Shown piece after piece: positions 43,077 through 53,675 of a stretch of 64,000 nucleotides of DNA. Both the position numbers and the translations under genes were made by a program. Below the pieces are notes generated by a model, which worked only from the letters and a program-made list of their open reading frames with translations, made no database searches and had not been told where the DNA came from. The number at the start of each line of letters is the position of its first letter. The first letter of the stretch is position 1. Source of the stretch: Macrosoma leucophasiata (Eukaryota > Arthropoda > Insecta > Lepidoptera > Hedylidae); the NCBI GenBank assembly GCA_036365455.1, contig JAWQUS010000003.1:3988001-4052000 (forward strand). Direction: 5' to 3'.

Positions 43077-43448
43077 ATTTCTATTGAAAAATAATTTTAA
43101 AACTCCGTGCCTCATTCCTGAACGCTTATTTTCATTAAATTTAGCATGAGAAATATCTATATACTCCCCTATAAAATAAAAATGGGAAGTAAATTGAGAT
43201 TTTATAGTTATTTTTTGTAAAGGCATAAAAAGCGCTCGTTTTTTCTGTAAAACTTAACCAAATATAGAAATACCTTGTTTATTTTGATACGTTACTGTAA
43301 ACCTGTAGCGGTATGGTATGCGTAAAAACACCTGAACAGTTTCAATTTATTTTATTTGAACAAAAATTGTACTGTTTTATTACATACTGTGGGTTGTACA
43401 CCGCGTTATGTGGTAGTAATTTAGTACCTAACGGTGTTTAAGGATTTT
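43077..43448. other. No recognised feature
   Basis: AT-rich; preceded at 43011-43076 by a scrap of the TGTC family end (GGAACCCTACACTG, ACTTGACCGG). Confidence 0.45.
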
Positions 43449-43572
43449 AACTTCACGCCTGTGTTCCTCAAAGTAGTAGGCAAAGGTTAATGCATTCATT
43501 CAAGCATACATACACCAACACCTACGATTTGCCCGTTACTTTTTCTCCCATGTAACACATGGCGATTCTATA
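43449..43572 (-). mobile_element. SINE-B 3' fragment
   Basis: TAACTTCACGCCTGTGTTCC to TTTCTCCCATGTAACACATG. Confidence 0.75.
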
Positions 43573-43582
43573 GCCATTTTTT

Positions 43583-43735
43583 ATGGAATGAAGGTGGCAA
43601 GCTAGCATGCTAACTAGATACTTACACAAAACCAAAGGTATTTAGACCTGATGTGTTGCGTTACCACAGTTAAGACCTTACTTTTGTCTCTGTGGTAGTT
43701 ATTACGGAGCCTTACACGAAATCTTAAAAAGACGT
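43583..43735 (-). mobile_element. SINE-A, strongly diverged
   Basis: TATGGAATGAAGGTGGCAAG, AGCATGCTAACT, GTTGCGTTACCACAGTTAAG and TGTGGTAGTTATTACGGAGC; part of an older subfamily. Confidence 0.6.
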
Positions 43736-44440
43736 TCTTAAAATAAAAACCTCTCCAACCATACCCATGTTAATTACACCCATCTAACCCCCAGACGTGA
43801 ATTAAAAGCTTGCCATTAGAATTTGTCCCTAAAAAATTGTTCAAATTCGAAGAAACCGTGAGCATTGTCTAAATAAATTGAGTTTTCAACTATGTAATCA
43901 TATTATTCTAAGAGACTTAAATTCCGACAATTTGCGGAGCCTTTCCTATATAAATTTAAATTACCATTTCAAGATGTCTAATGAATTCTTTGAACCCCCA
44001 TCTCGCTGTAACAATGCAAATATTCTATTATTTCTATTCGTAAGTAATATTTTAATAAGATGTCATTGATATTTTAAGATTTGAATAAGTATTGTGTTTT
44101 TCGGAAACCTTTCTTGCTTTGTTGAATTTGAACGCTAGTGAGATTTTGTAGTTCGTTGAATTGAAAATCTTGTAGAGCTTATGTACAATTAATAAAAAAA
44201 TATTTTTATAACGTTCATATTTTTAGAGTTTTTAAGTAGGTACTATTTAGATACACATTGGATTCTAACTGACCCAACAAACGTGCTTCTGCCATGCCAT
44301 AGAGCAATGTGACCCATGTTGCTGTGCCATACATTATATATTAAAGCCATGGCTTGCAATTTTTTTTTTAAATCAAATTTGTCCCATCATCTTGACGTAA
44401 TTAACATAACTTTTGTTTTGTTCAAATAAATAAACAAATA
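43736..44440. other. No recognised gene
   Basis: AT-rich. The 63-codon frame at 43878-44069 has no supporting motif. Confidence 0.45.
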
Positions 44441-44444
44441 AACT

Positions 44445-44545
44445 TTTACGCTCACAGCCCCATACTAGGTATAAAACTATAAACCTGTTTCGTAGGTGCA
44501 ATTGTACACACAGAACACATGCAATATATAGACAGACAAAGAATT
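44445..44545 (-). mobile_element. SINE-E body fragment
   Basis: TTTACGCTCACAGCCCCATA, TAGGTGCAATTGTACACAC match 17360-17450. Confidence 0.6.
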
Positions 44546-44629
44546 CCTTTTCCTGCATATGTCAGTCAATCAAGACTTCTCTTTTTATTACGATATATGT
44601 AGATCTACAGTCTACACCATGTAGCTCGA

Positions 44630-44831
44630 TTTTTTTTATGTAATGAAGTGGCAAACAAGCATGCAGTTCACATTGATGTTAAGTGATGACTGCAGCCTAT
44701 AGACACCCACACAAAGACCAAGGTCAAAATGGAGATGCGTTACCACTCCTGAGGCCTAAGATATTATATCTCTGTGCCGAAAATGACAAGGCCGTACATT
44801 ACCACCTGACCGGAACACGATAGTGCTAAAC
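44630..44831 (-). mobile_element. SINE-A (outer copy), 3' part
   Basis: Poly(T) and TAATGAAGTGGCAAACAAGC to CACGATAGTGCTAAAC. The copy is cut here and resumes at 45138-45219. Confidence 0.9.
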
Positions 44832-44837
44832 TTTTTT

Positions 44838-45137
44838 ACTGGTGGTAGAGCTCCAGTGACGGAGCTCGCGGGCGTAGGCACCACCGCATTACCTAATATA
44901 CTTGCCGCTAAATGGTAGTGTTCAGCACTATCGTGTTCCGGTCAGGTGGTAATATACGGCCCTGTAATTTCCGGCACAGAGGCATAACACCTAAGGCCTC
45001 AGGAGTGGTAACGCATCTGCATTTTGACCTCGGTCTTTGTGTAGGTGTCTATAGGCTGCAGTCGTCACTTAACACCAATGTGAACTGCATGCTTGTTTAC
45101 CACTTCCATTACATAAAAAAAAAAAAAAAAAAAAAAC
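44838..45137 (+). mobile_element. SINE-A (inner copy), full length with long poly(A)
   Basis: ACTGGTGGTAGAGCTCCAGT to TTCCATTACAT followed by about 24 A residues. It lies within an opposite-strand copy. The pure A tail suggests a fairly young insertion. Confidence 0.95.
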
Positions 45138-45219
45138 ACTACCATTTAGCGGCAAGTACATTAGGTAATGCGGTGGTGACTACGCCCGCGAGCTCCGTCA
45201 CTGGAACTCTACCACCAGT
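45138..45219 (-). mobile_element. SINE-A (outer copy), 5' part
   Basis: CACTACCATTTAGCGGCAAG to GGAACTCTACCACCAGT; it completes 44630-44831. Confidence 0.9.
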
Positions 45220-45229
45220 GAAAATATCG

Positions 45230-45665
45230 ATTGAATAGAAAGAATATAAGCAACAACAAATAGTATATGTACAATCGAGCTGAACATAAACAAACTTCAA
45301 CCCTCGACACGTACACAACTTTGAGCAAATCCATAAATATGTCGACAACTTCCCCCAACATTCATTTCATAAGGCGCTAACTCGCACAAAATTTCGCACC
45401 AATAAGCGAAGTTACTATAACAATTAATGAACTGAACCTCCAAAACCAGCGGTACTCGGATTATTATACCCGGAAAAAGCCTGGTCAAGGCTTCTTTCCA
45501 CAAAAGAAATTCAATTATTCCATTGTGTTCATGATTAATGCAAGGTAACATCCCTTAGCTTGCCATGTACACAAATCTCCAGCAAATATTACGAAAATAG
45601 TGGTCAAAAAGTAGAAGTATTTCAAAAATATGTTAATGAAATATTAAATATTTCATGTTTCTTTT
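45230..45665. other. No recognised gene
   Basis: Minus frame 45297-45551 (84 codons) matches nothing known. AAGGCGCTAACTCGCACAAAATTTCGCACCAATAAG-type sequence (45371) has a diverged relative near 46594 (GGCGCCAACTTC..TGGTACCAATAAG), so a dispersed repeat is likely. Confidence 0.4.
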
Positions 45666-45667
45666 TG

Positions 45668-45915
45668 ATTTTTTTCAATGCAACAAAGATTGCGGCAAAC
45701 AACCATAAAGTTAAAATAGATGTTAAGTGATAACTGTAACCTATAGACACACACCTACACAAAACCAAATGCAGTCAAAATGCAGAGCACCCCTGAGACC
45801 TAGTTGTTATGTCTGTGATAGATAAAAAAAAGTTGTAACCATACATTGCAATCTCGTACCATCATCCAGAACACGATAGTCCTGAACACAACCATTTGGC
45901 AGCAGGAAGATTAGA
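45668..45915 (-). mobile_element. SINE-A, strongly diverged
   Basis: ATTGCGGCAAACAACCATAA, GATGTTAAGTGATAACTG and ACAACCATTTGGCAGCAGG; same older type as 43583-43735. Confidence 0.65.
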
Positions 45916-46185
45916 TAAAGTTTGAATTAAAAATATTCAATATATCGTAGGTATACACAGAGTAAAGTCAAATGGCAAAATACAGTCATTATTACAAAAA
46001 TATCTTATGTTAAACATGACCAAAGAGTTCCACTATAAGTAGTTACATAATCAAAGCTCATCATACTAATTTAATACCTTAAGGTCTAATGGTTACATAG
46101 AAGTACAATTTAAAAATGGTGAACAATAATTTTATTAAAAAAAATAAGACAGTACCTATTAACACAGTCTAAACACACCAACAAA

Positions 46186-46287
<102 letters not shown>

Positions 46288-46289
46288 CA

Positions 46290-46840
46290 CGCACGCACAG
46301 AGAGCATAAGTTTTATATTATTTTAAGAAGTTAAATAACTTAAAAGTCTAAATTATTATTTTATCAGCTATATAATGTAATGTTCTTCTTATTATTTTGT
46401 TTTTTTTTTCAGTATATAGAAACCAACTTCATATGATACATAATAGAAGGTGATCCCCAAGATACAGGTCGACCTAGTTTGGGGATAATTGATTATAAGT
46501 TCAAAATGTAACATGTGTAATGTATGGAAATAAAAAAAGATTATAAAGTAGCGTTTGAGAACTAGTCATGTCACCAGTAAAAAGTTAATTTCTTAAGGCG
46601 CCAACTTCTAGAAAATTTGGTACCAATAAGGAACAATACCAATTAATGAACTAAGCTCAAAAACAGAGGTACACGAACGTTAACGTTACTATTTTAATAT
46701 CGTAACGTACCACGCGAGATCTCGCCAATTTAATATGAAAGTTGGCGAAGAGTGCGAACTGAAGGCAAGTCGGTTTTATTAGATGTTAGAAGTCGGACAA
46801 GGAAAATTTGGCGTCCTTGGTGATTCGGAATATATAATAT
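46290..46840. other. No recognised gene
   Basis: AT-rich with a diverged relative of the 45371 block near 46594. Confidence 0.45.
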
Positions 46841-46895
46841 TTCAACACACATGTGTTTCGTAGTAAGGTAGGCAGTATCTTATATAGTATATTTT

Positions 46896-47207
46896 AACTG
46901 GTGGTAGAGCTCCAGTGACAGAGCTCGCGGGTGTTGGCGCCACCGCATTACCTAATTTACTTGCCGCTAAATGGTAGAGTTCAGCAATATCGTGTTCCGG
47001 TCAGGAGGTAGTGTACAGCCCTGTAATTTCCGGCACAGAGGCATAACACCTTAGGCCTCAGGAGTGGCAACGCATCTGAATTTTGCCAAGGTCAAAATGC
47101 AGATGCGTTGCCACTCCTGCGTCTTTGTGTAGGTGTCTATAGGCTGCAGTCATCACTTAACATCAATGTGAACTGCAATCTTTTTGCCACTTCCATTACA
47201 TAAAAAA
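46896..47207 (+). mobile_element. SINE-A with internal inversion and long flanking repeats
   Basis: ACTGGTGGTAGAGCTCCAGT to TTCCATTACATAAAAAAA. Inside, AAGGTCAAAATGCAGATGCG-TTGCCACTCCTG (about 47088-47119) is the reverse complement of the preceding CAGGAGTGGCAACGCATCTG block, an inserted inverted duplicate. The 33-bp flanks (46847-46879 and 47208-47240) match at 31 positions. Confidence 0.9.
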
Positions 47208-47324
47208 ACACATGTGTTTCTTAGTAAGGTAGACAGTATCGTAATAGCTAAGGTAGTATAAGTAAATAGCGTTATCTACATCCATCATTATCATTTCATC
47301 CAAAAGACGTACACTGCTAGATAA

Positions 47325-47465
47325 ACGCCTCCCAAAGATTGTCACAAGGAACGGTTCTTGGCCGCCCTCATCCAGCGGTTTCCCGCAACCTTAACCAGGC
47401 CGTCGGTACACTTCGTGGAGGGTCTACGCTTCGTCTTCCGGTACGCGGTCGCCATTCGAGAAATA
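47325..47465 (-). pseudogene. RTE-type LINE C-terminal fragment
   Basis: On the minus strand GACGGCCTGGTTAAGGTTGC (DGLVKVAGN) and CCGCTGGATGAGGGCGGC (RWMRAA) follow an RTE-like order. Confidence 0.7.
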
Positions 47466-47530
47466 CTTATGTGCTCCGCCTGCTGCTACTTCAGTTTCGC
47501 TATTCAGTAGACTATGTCGTTTGGTGTGTG

Positions 47531-47766
47531 TTTTTTTATGTAATGGAAGTGGCAAACAAGCATGAGATTCACATTGATGTTACGTGATGACTGCAGTCTA
47601 TAGACACCCATACAAAGACCAAGGTCAAAATGCAGATACGTTACCACTTCTGAGATCAAAGGTTAATACCTCTTGTCCTGGAAATTACAGGGCCATACAT
47701 TACCATCTGACCGGCACACGATAGTGCTGAACATTACCATTTAGCGGCAAGTATATTAGATAATGT
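47531..47766 (-). mobile_element. SINE-A, 5'-truncated
   Basis: TTTTTATGTAATGGAAGTGG to GGCAAGTATATTAGATAATG. Confidence 0.9.
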
Positions 47767-47879
47767 GTGTGTTCTCATGCGCATCTCCTCTTTTCTCATT
47801 TGATCTCACGGGAAAACTCCGAGCTTAGCTTTCTCCATTTTTCTCTCCATAACAAAATGAGGCTCATGGTGCGCTCACT

Positions 47880-47990
47880 TTCAGTTACGTATGTCATCAC
47901 TGGCAACACACACTCGTCAAAGACCTTCTTCTTCAGACCCTGCGGTAAATGGGAGTAGATGTAGCGTAGCGTATAAAAATATTCGTAATC
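47880..47990 (-). pseudogene. RTE-type LINE fragment
   Basis: Minus strand gives SHLPQGLKKKVFDECVLPVM then TYVTESERTMS, the same block as in 4310 and 53740, with decay after TY. Confidence 0.75.
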
Positions 47991-48337
47991 GCCCATCTCT
48001 GTTCGAGGGAACCACAGGCCATCACAATTACGGGATTTCCCCGACAGACGTGAAGTTTTGAGTCATGTCATAAACTTTTTCACGAATGTCCAGACGCTTC
48101 AGTAATTTGTAGCCACGTTTAAATAAAATGAATTGGATAATAAAGTGTAAAAGTTAGATGTTCTTTGCATAATAAATGAAAGAAATAAATTACGAGTTGC
48201 GATAAGTTTTGCATAAAAAACACAAGAACCGTTATTCGAGAATAGCTCCAACTCAAACTTATCCTTGATAATACCGTTTCTACGCACAAGTCTGCTAAAA
48301 GTGAACCTACAGATCAGAAATTAAAGAAAATTCCTTT

Positions 48338-48475
48338 GGTTAGGAATCGAACCCCAGGATAACCAGTCAACCCTAAGGTCGCAGGTTCGATTCCTGCCCG
48401 AAGTTACATTTTTCTTTCCGTTTTTTATTCAATTTCTAAAGTTCACTCGCATGTGTTATTGCGAAAAATAAATAG
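48338..48475 (+). mobile_element. tRNA-like element with fold-back head
   Basis: AGGAATCGAACC (48342) and GGTTCGATTCCT (48383) are inverted copies of a B box. After the sense B box come CCCGAAGTTACATTTTTCTT, TCCG, TTCACTCGCATGTGTTATTG and CGAAAAATAAA. This tail is like that of SINE-C (AGTCAAATTTTTCTTTCC.., CATGTGTTAATGCGAAATAA) although the tRNA head differs. Confidence 0.65.
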
Positions 48476-48599
48476 TACAACTGCTGAAAGTTATTGTATT
48501 ATTGAGTTATATTATATTGATCAAAACAGATCGATTTGTAGTGACAGAAATTAGCTTGATATTATTATATATTAGATAGGTACCTAATATCATGATTAC

Positions 48600-48722
48600 G
48601 TATGTATATATACGTCTTCACGCCAAACCCCTAACGGACTAGACAGATGGCGTGGAGCGCCAAATAACCCGGTTCTCAAATACCTCCGAAGCCAACTGTA
48701 CATTCATCACTCTTTTCATAAA
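48600..48722 (-). mobile_element. ATAC-tailed LINE fragment
   Basis: CGTCTTCACGCCAAACCCCT, GGCGTGGAGCGCCAAATAAC and CATTCATCACTCTTTTCAT. Confidence 0.75.
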
Positions 48723-48729
48723 TGTAAGC

Positions 48730-49010
48730 TTTTTTATGTAATGGAAGTGGCAAACAAGCATGCAGTTCACATTGATGTTAAGTGATGACAGCAGCCTATA
48801 CACCCCCGCAAAGACCAAGGTTAAAATGCAGATGCGTTACCACTCCTGAGGCCTAAGGTGTTACGCCTCTGTGCCGGAAATTACTGGGCCGTACATTACC
48901 ACCTGACCGAAATACGATAGTGCTGAACACTATAATTTAGCGGCAAGTATATTAGGTAATGCGGAGGTGCCTACGCCCGCGAGTTCCGTCACTGGAGCAC
49001 TACCACCAGT
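48730..49010 (-). mobile_element. SINE-A, full length
   Basis: TTTTTATGTAATGGAAGTGG to GGAGCACTACCACCAGT. Confidence 0.95.
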
Positions 49011-49226
49011 AATAATTAAGACTATCAAGCTAATTAAGACTTGATCCTAACTTAAGACAGTACTTGACCTCTTTGGTTTAGGTATAAACTAATTATCTCC
49101 TTCAAATCCTAGACCAATTCAAAGACAAGTTAACAAAAAATACACATGTACGAAGTAAATAAACCCTGAAGTACAAACCTTTAATTTTGTGTACTCTCCA
49201 AACGAGGGTAGGTCTCAGTTGGTTAA

Positions 49227-49819
49227 TTTTGTAGGTTCCTTAATTAGAAGACAATCTAGATACCTAACTTTACTGACATTTACATAGATCGTATAACGAT
49301 GAAGCCTATTTTCATTAGTGAAAGTAGGTTACAACGTGGCAGTTCGAATATTATTAATAACATTGGGAAGAGACTGCATTTTTACCTCTGATATCCCCAT
49401 CTGAAACAACTTGTTAAAGTTTACCACAATCAGGTCCATAATTTGGTCGCGAGTGAGTAACAGATAAAAACACTGTCTTTAAAATATTGGTATGGAAGTA
49501 TATCTAACTCTATCTACTCCTTAGCTGCGATAAAATTGCATAGTTTCTAATTTGAATGAAGTAATGAAGTTTGGACGACTCAAGATAAGACTCGGTAGTA
49601 AAGCGTTTCATTAGTTTTTGTATGAGCAAGTTTTAATTATACTGAGATGGAATTGACACGAGATAGGAATGAAGAAAAAAACTTGCATGACTTTAAAATG
49701 AGAGCGCTGCTGTTAGGGTTGTCAAACTGTGCTCTTACACATTATTATTTACTGCCGTGCTAAAATTGTGAACTATAGTAGCCATATAATTTGGTCACAA
49801 TCGTGGGAAAATACAATTA
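49227..49819 (+). repeat. 593-bp repeat, copy 1 (order A-B)
   Basis: Segment A (49227-49383, 157 bp) starts TTTTGTAGGTTCCTTAATTA and ends GACTGCATTTTT. Segment B (49384-49819, 436 bp) starts ACCTCTGATATCCCCATC and ends GAAAATACAATTA. Both segments recur, inverted, at 50989-51581 in swapped order and, by my reading, without a mismatch. No gene is recognised within. Confidence 0.95.
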
Positions 49820-49829
49820 CTTTAGTATA

Positions 49830-50515
49830 ATTAAACAATATACTTTTGTTTTTTTGAAGTACGAATCGACCTTTTCACCTCTAGTTTTTAGGGTTCCGTA
49901 GTTTACTACTGAAGTGATGATGATGATGATGAATATAAAAATGTGTTAAGTCTTTTGACAAATCATTGAGTATATTTGCTGAGTCTGGTATTACTGATAA
50001 TTCACTGAGTATTATTGCAAAGATGACAACCCTAGGTGTTGTAGTTATGCTTGAGTATCTGTTGATGGAATTTCTATTCTTACCGATAGAGTAGGTTACA
50101 CAAGAAACTCAGTATAGTATGAGTACTAGGTAGGCTTTGTTTGTTACTCAAGTGATTAAATTAGATTCAATTCATTTTTGTGATTCCAGCCTGGTGGAAA
50201 AAAAAATAGTTGTCTGTCTATTCGTGTATCCATCTGTCGTAGCAAATTTGCTTGGAAATTGAGTGATTGGTTGAGTAATAATTTTAGAAAGTACTAGTAT
50301 ACTATTTTAGTATACCAGTAAGTAATTTTTTTTTTTTGGTTCAAATATGGACGTATAACATTTGTGAAAAAAAAAATGCCTAGGCCGCTTTTCAGTAACC
50401 TTGCCTTGCTTATTCATCTCACATGTCATGGGTGGCAGAGTTAGTTAGTTTGATTTTCCCGTTTATTTCTGCCCAGGTTGCGTAAAGTGTGAAACGGACT
50501 TCCCTCTCAGTTGTT
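49830..50515. other. Spacer between the inverted copies
   Basis: AT-rich; a scrap AGGGTTCCGTAGTTTACTA is at 49889 and (GAT)n near 49917. No gene. Confidence 0.5.
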
Positions 50516-50519
50516 CTCT

Positions 50520-50760
50520 AAGTCCTAAGTTACAATATGAAGTTCTTCAAAAATGACGTCAAAAGAGTCCTTCAGGGCTGACAGCGCTAGTATTGCAAAT
50601 ATTTATTTATTTATTTAAACGTTCTGCACAATTAACGCACAAGAGGCGGACTAAATGCTACACATATTCTCTACCAGTCAACCTTAGGGTTGTGTAGAAA
50701 ACGTAGATTGGTAGTGCATTGAAAATGCGTAGGATACGGTAAGCTAAAAGTCATTATATA
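50520..50760 (-). repeat. Inverted scrap of the 51655 repeat, then ATTT-tailed fragment
   Basis: GAAGTTCTTCAAAAATGACG-TCAAAAGAGTCCTTCAGGGC (50531-50580) is the reverse complement of sequence near 51770-51810. From 50600 (ATTT)n, GCACAAGAGGCGGACTAAAT and TCTCTACCAGTCAACC match 23330-23433. Confidence 0.7.
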
Positions 50761-50988
50761 AAAACATATTTCATGAATAAATACGACTAAACATAAGGAA
50801 ATACATAGAGGAAAATAAATACATAAATATTCACAGGCGACAATGACCAGTTTCTCTCAGGTGGTCTTTCTGCTTGTTTATCAATCTTATGACAAAAAAT
50901 ACCTTACAAAAGAAAACTCTAATGTTGGTTATTTTTAAGGCTGCTCAAAGAAAATAGAGTAACATCTGTTAAATTAAAGTCACAGTCG

Positions 50989-51589
50989 AAAAATGCAGTC
51001 TCTTCCCAATGTTATTAATAATATTCGAACTGCCACGTTGTAACCTACTTTCACTAATGAAAATAGGCTTCATCGTTATACGATCTATGTAAATGTCAGT
51101 AAAGTTAGGTATCTAGATTGTCTTCTAATTAAGGAACCTACAAAATAATTGTATTTTCCCACGATTGTGACCAAATTATATGGCTACTATAGTTCACAAT
51201 TTTAGCACGGCAGTAAATAATAATGTGTAAGAGCACAGTTTGACAACCCTAACAGCAGCGCTCTCATTTTAAAGTCATGCAAGTTTTTTTCTTCATTCCT
51301 ATCTCGTGTCAATTCCATCTCAGTATAATTAAAACTTGCTCATACAAAAACTAATGAAACGCTTTACTACCGAGTCTTATCTTGAGTCGTCCAAACTTCA
51401 TTACTTCATTCAAATTAGAAACTATGCAATTTTATCGCAGCTAAGGAGTAGATAGAGTTAGATATACTTCCATACCAATATTTTAAAGACAGTGTTTTTA
51501 TCTGTTACTCACTCGCGACCAAATTATGGACCTGATTGTGGTAAACTTTAACAAGTTGTTTCAGATGGGGATATCAGAGGTAAAAATGC
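50989..51589 (-). repeat. 593-bp repeat, copy 2 (inverted, order permuted)
   Basis: 50989-51145 is the exact reverse complement of A and 51146-51581 that of B, so the minus strand reads B-A where copy 1 reads A-B. AAAAATGC borders it on both sides (50989-50996 and 51582-51589), the first lying within A. Confidence 0.95.
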
Positions 51590-51654
51590 ATTCCCTGATA
51601 TTAGAAAGAAGAAATAAAGAAGAAACATTTTATTGATGAAGACACTACACTGGT

Positions 51655-51905
51655 AAGTTTTTTTTTTATGCCAAAGATTGACAGACAAGCAGACGGGCCA
51701 CCTGATGGAAAGTAGTCACCGTCGCATTTGAACATTTGCAACACCAGGAGAGTCGCCAACGCGCTGCCAGCCCTGAAGGACTCTTTTGACGCCATTTTTG
51801 AAGAACCCCATATTGTAGCACCAAGGGAACACCTCAGAGGGAAGTTCATTCCACAATTTACACGTTCTGGGCAAAAACGAACGTGAGAACCGCACCGTTG
51901 AACAT
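51655..51905 (-). repeat. Dispersed lepidopteran repeat
   Basis: ACAGACAAGCAGACGGGCCA, AACACCAGGAGAGTCGCCAA, AAGGACTCTTTTGACGCC and GGCAAAAACGAACGTGAGAA. Likely a LINE 3' region in antisense; the 82-codon frame is unsupported. Confidence 0.55.
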
Positions 51906-51973
51906 TGCCAAGTACAAGTACAAGTACCTACTACAAGTACCTACTACATTGCCAAGTACAAGTACCTACTACA
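51903..51973. repeat. Small tandem repeat
   Basis: Units of AAGTACCTACTAC and AAGTAC, with CATTGCCAAGTACAAGTAC appearing twice. Confidence 0.8.
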
Positions 51974-52321
51974 TACAAATAACACAAAGAAAAACAATCG
52001 AAATAAAAAAAAGAGCCAGTTTAATTTTTTTTTATAACAAAAACAAAACACATTAACATTAATATAAACGGTTGATAATAAAAAAAAACATTATGTTAAA
52101 AAAAGTACCTAGCAAACAAAAAAAAATAAGATGCAACAAATAGATTCCAGTTCAGCATTATGTCAAACCGGAGGCCGACGCTGGTTTCAACTAGAAACTA
52201 CCTGGTCGGACATGGATGTCAGTCCTAAAAGTCGTTATCTGAGATAAATATACGATACGATAGATAAACTATAATTTGCATAATATTCTTTAAAATATTA
52301 GAAAATAAACAAAAAAGGAGA

Positions 52322-52403
52322 AAAGAAATATTTGACTTCGGGTAGGAATCGAACCTCGAAACCTTTCCATGATTGACATCGAACTCAATTTCAATCATGG
52401 AAA
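52322..52403 (-). mobile_element. tRNA-like scrap with hairpin
   Basis: TTTGACTTCGGGTAGGAATC-GAACC resembles the antisense tail-plus-B-box of 48338. TTTCCATGATTGA (52364-52376) pairs exactly with 52391-52403. Confidence 0.6.
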
Positions 52404-53080
52404 CGACTGGTAAATGGCTTTTGATAAAATCGATTACATTCTTTTCTTCATTTCATTGGTAGTGTGCAACTTCAAAAACTTTAGTTGTATCAAAACAGTT
52501 ATTTTAATTTTTGAGTTCAGAAGGGCCAGTATTTCACTGTGATTATCAATAAATATATCGCTTGAGAAGAACCATAAAAACCACGGATAAAAGCATAAAT
52601 ACTCATTAAAAGAACCATCCAAAGCACAAGTATTCATTATGTACAAGCCATTAGTAACCATAAAAAATGCTTTTAATCTTGGCGACTGGGAGTGATATAT
52701 CACTTTTATGATAACCCACTAAACCTCAGTAACTAAATGAATAATTGGAACGCTAACGGATTTTACCGAGATAATTACGGATAAGAATTGTAAAAAAATG
52801 TGAGGGTAGTTTGTTAATATTATTATGTCTCTCAACCCAACCAAGTTTGAATGACGTTCCTATGAAATTGAGTATGCTGTAACCGTGTCGCGCTTATTTT
52901 ACCACACATACCTACTTTGCGTAGTCTAATTTCAATGCATTATACATGTATTCAATGATGCGACGAACTCGACGTTTATAAGCGAACCAGATAAATCTTC
53001 GTGGTTTTTGGTTTATTTTCATGTAATCATTTGTATTTAGAGATCAATAAAAAAAAACTGGTTGCCTGTAAAGTCGGTTT
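52404..53080. other. No recognised gene
   Basis: AT-rich. The minus frame at 52434-52703 (89 codons) has no domain. Confidence 0.45.
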
Positions 53081-53092
53081 TACGGGCGAAGA

Positions 53093-53247
53093 TTTTACGT
53101 GACAACGTCTTTTTCTCGGTAGAAAGGCATTCGCCGGTCCGGCAGGCCTCTCTCTCGTTCGGTGACTCATCGTTACGTTACCGGGCGTTACACTTTTTCA
53201 TGAGTGACTCCGAGCCGCAACCTAATTTAAGACGTTGTCACGTCAAA
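53093..53247. mobile_element. Small TIR element (MITE-like)
   Basis: TTTTACGTGACAACGTCTT pairs with AAGACGTTGTCACGTCAAA (18 of 19). The interior is GC-richer (CATTCGCCGGTCCGGCAGG). A 67-codon frame crosses it by chance. Confidence 0.75.
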
Positions 53248-53249
53248 AA

Positions 53250-53670
53250 TAAAAAAAATACATGACATTAGCATTGATTGCTAAACATAGATACGTTTGG
53301 GAAATCATGGGTATTTGTAACTAACATCACTTTTTGAAGTATGATGATATTGAATTTGTGAGGACTTATCTATTCAAAATTGCAATGTTTATGGTGATAA
53401 TGGATGACTTAAAACCTTGTTGAAAATAAAATATTTATCGAGGATGTTTCTATGTAGTCAAACAACACACATTTACCTTTGCCAGAGACTGATTATATTC
53501 CTTTAATCATTATTATAATATCATAATCATAATATCTTTATTTGCTTTAAAACATGGCATACACAGGTGTTCATACAATAATCATTAGATCTATCACGTT
53601 TTGCTTAAATTCAAGCATGTAAATATTAAAGTAAAAATTATTTTTAAATTAAACACATTAAATTTTTTTT
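53250..53670. other. No recognised feature
   Basis: AT-rich flank of the RTE fragment. Confidence 0.4.
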
Positions 53671-53675
53671 CTTTT

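Noticed and set aside
50989..51589. hAT transposon suggested by 8-bp AAAAATGC direct repeats
   Set aside because: The ends are not inverted repeats of each other and the content is a permuted copy of 49227-49819, which a hAT model does not explain.
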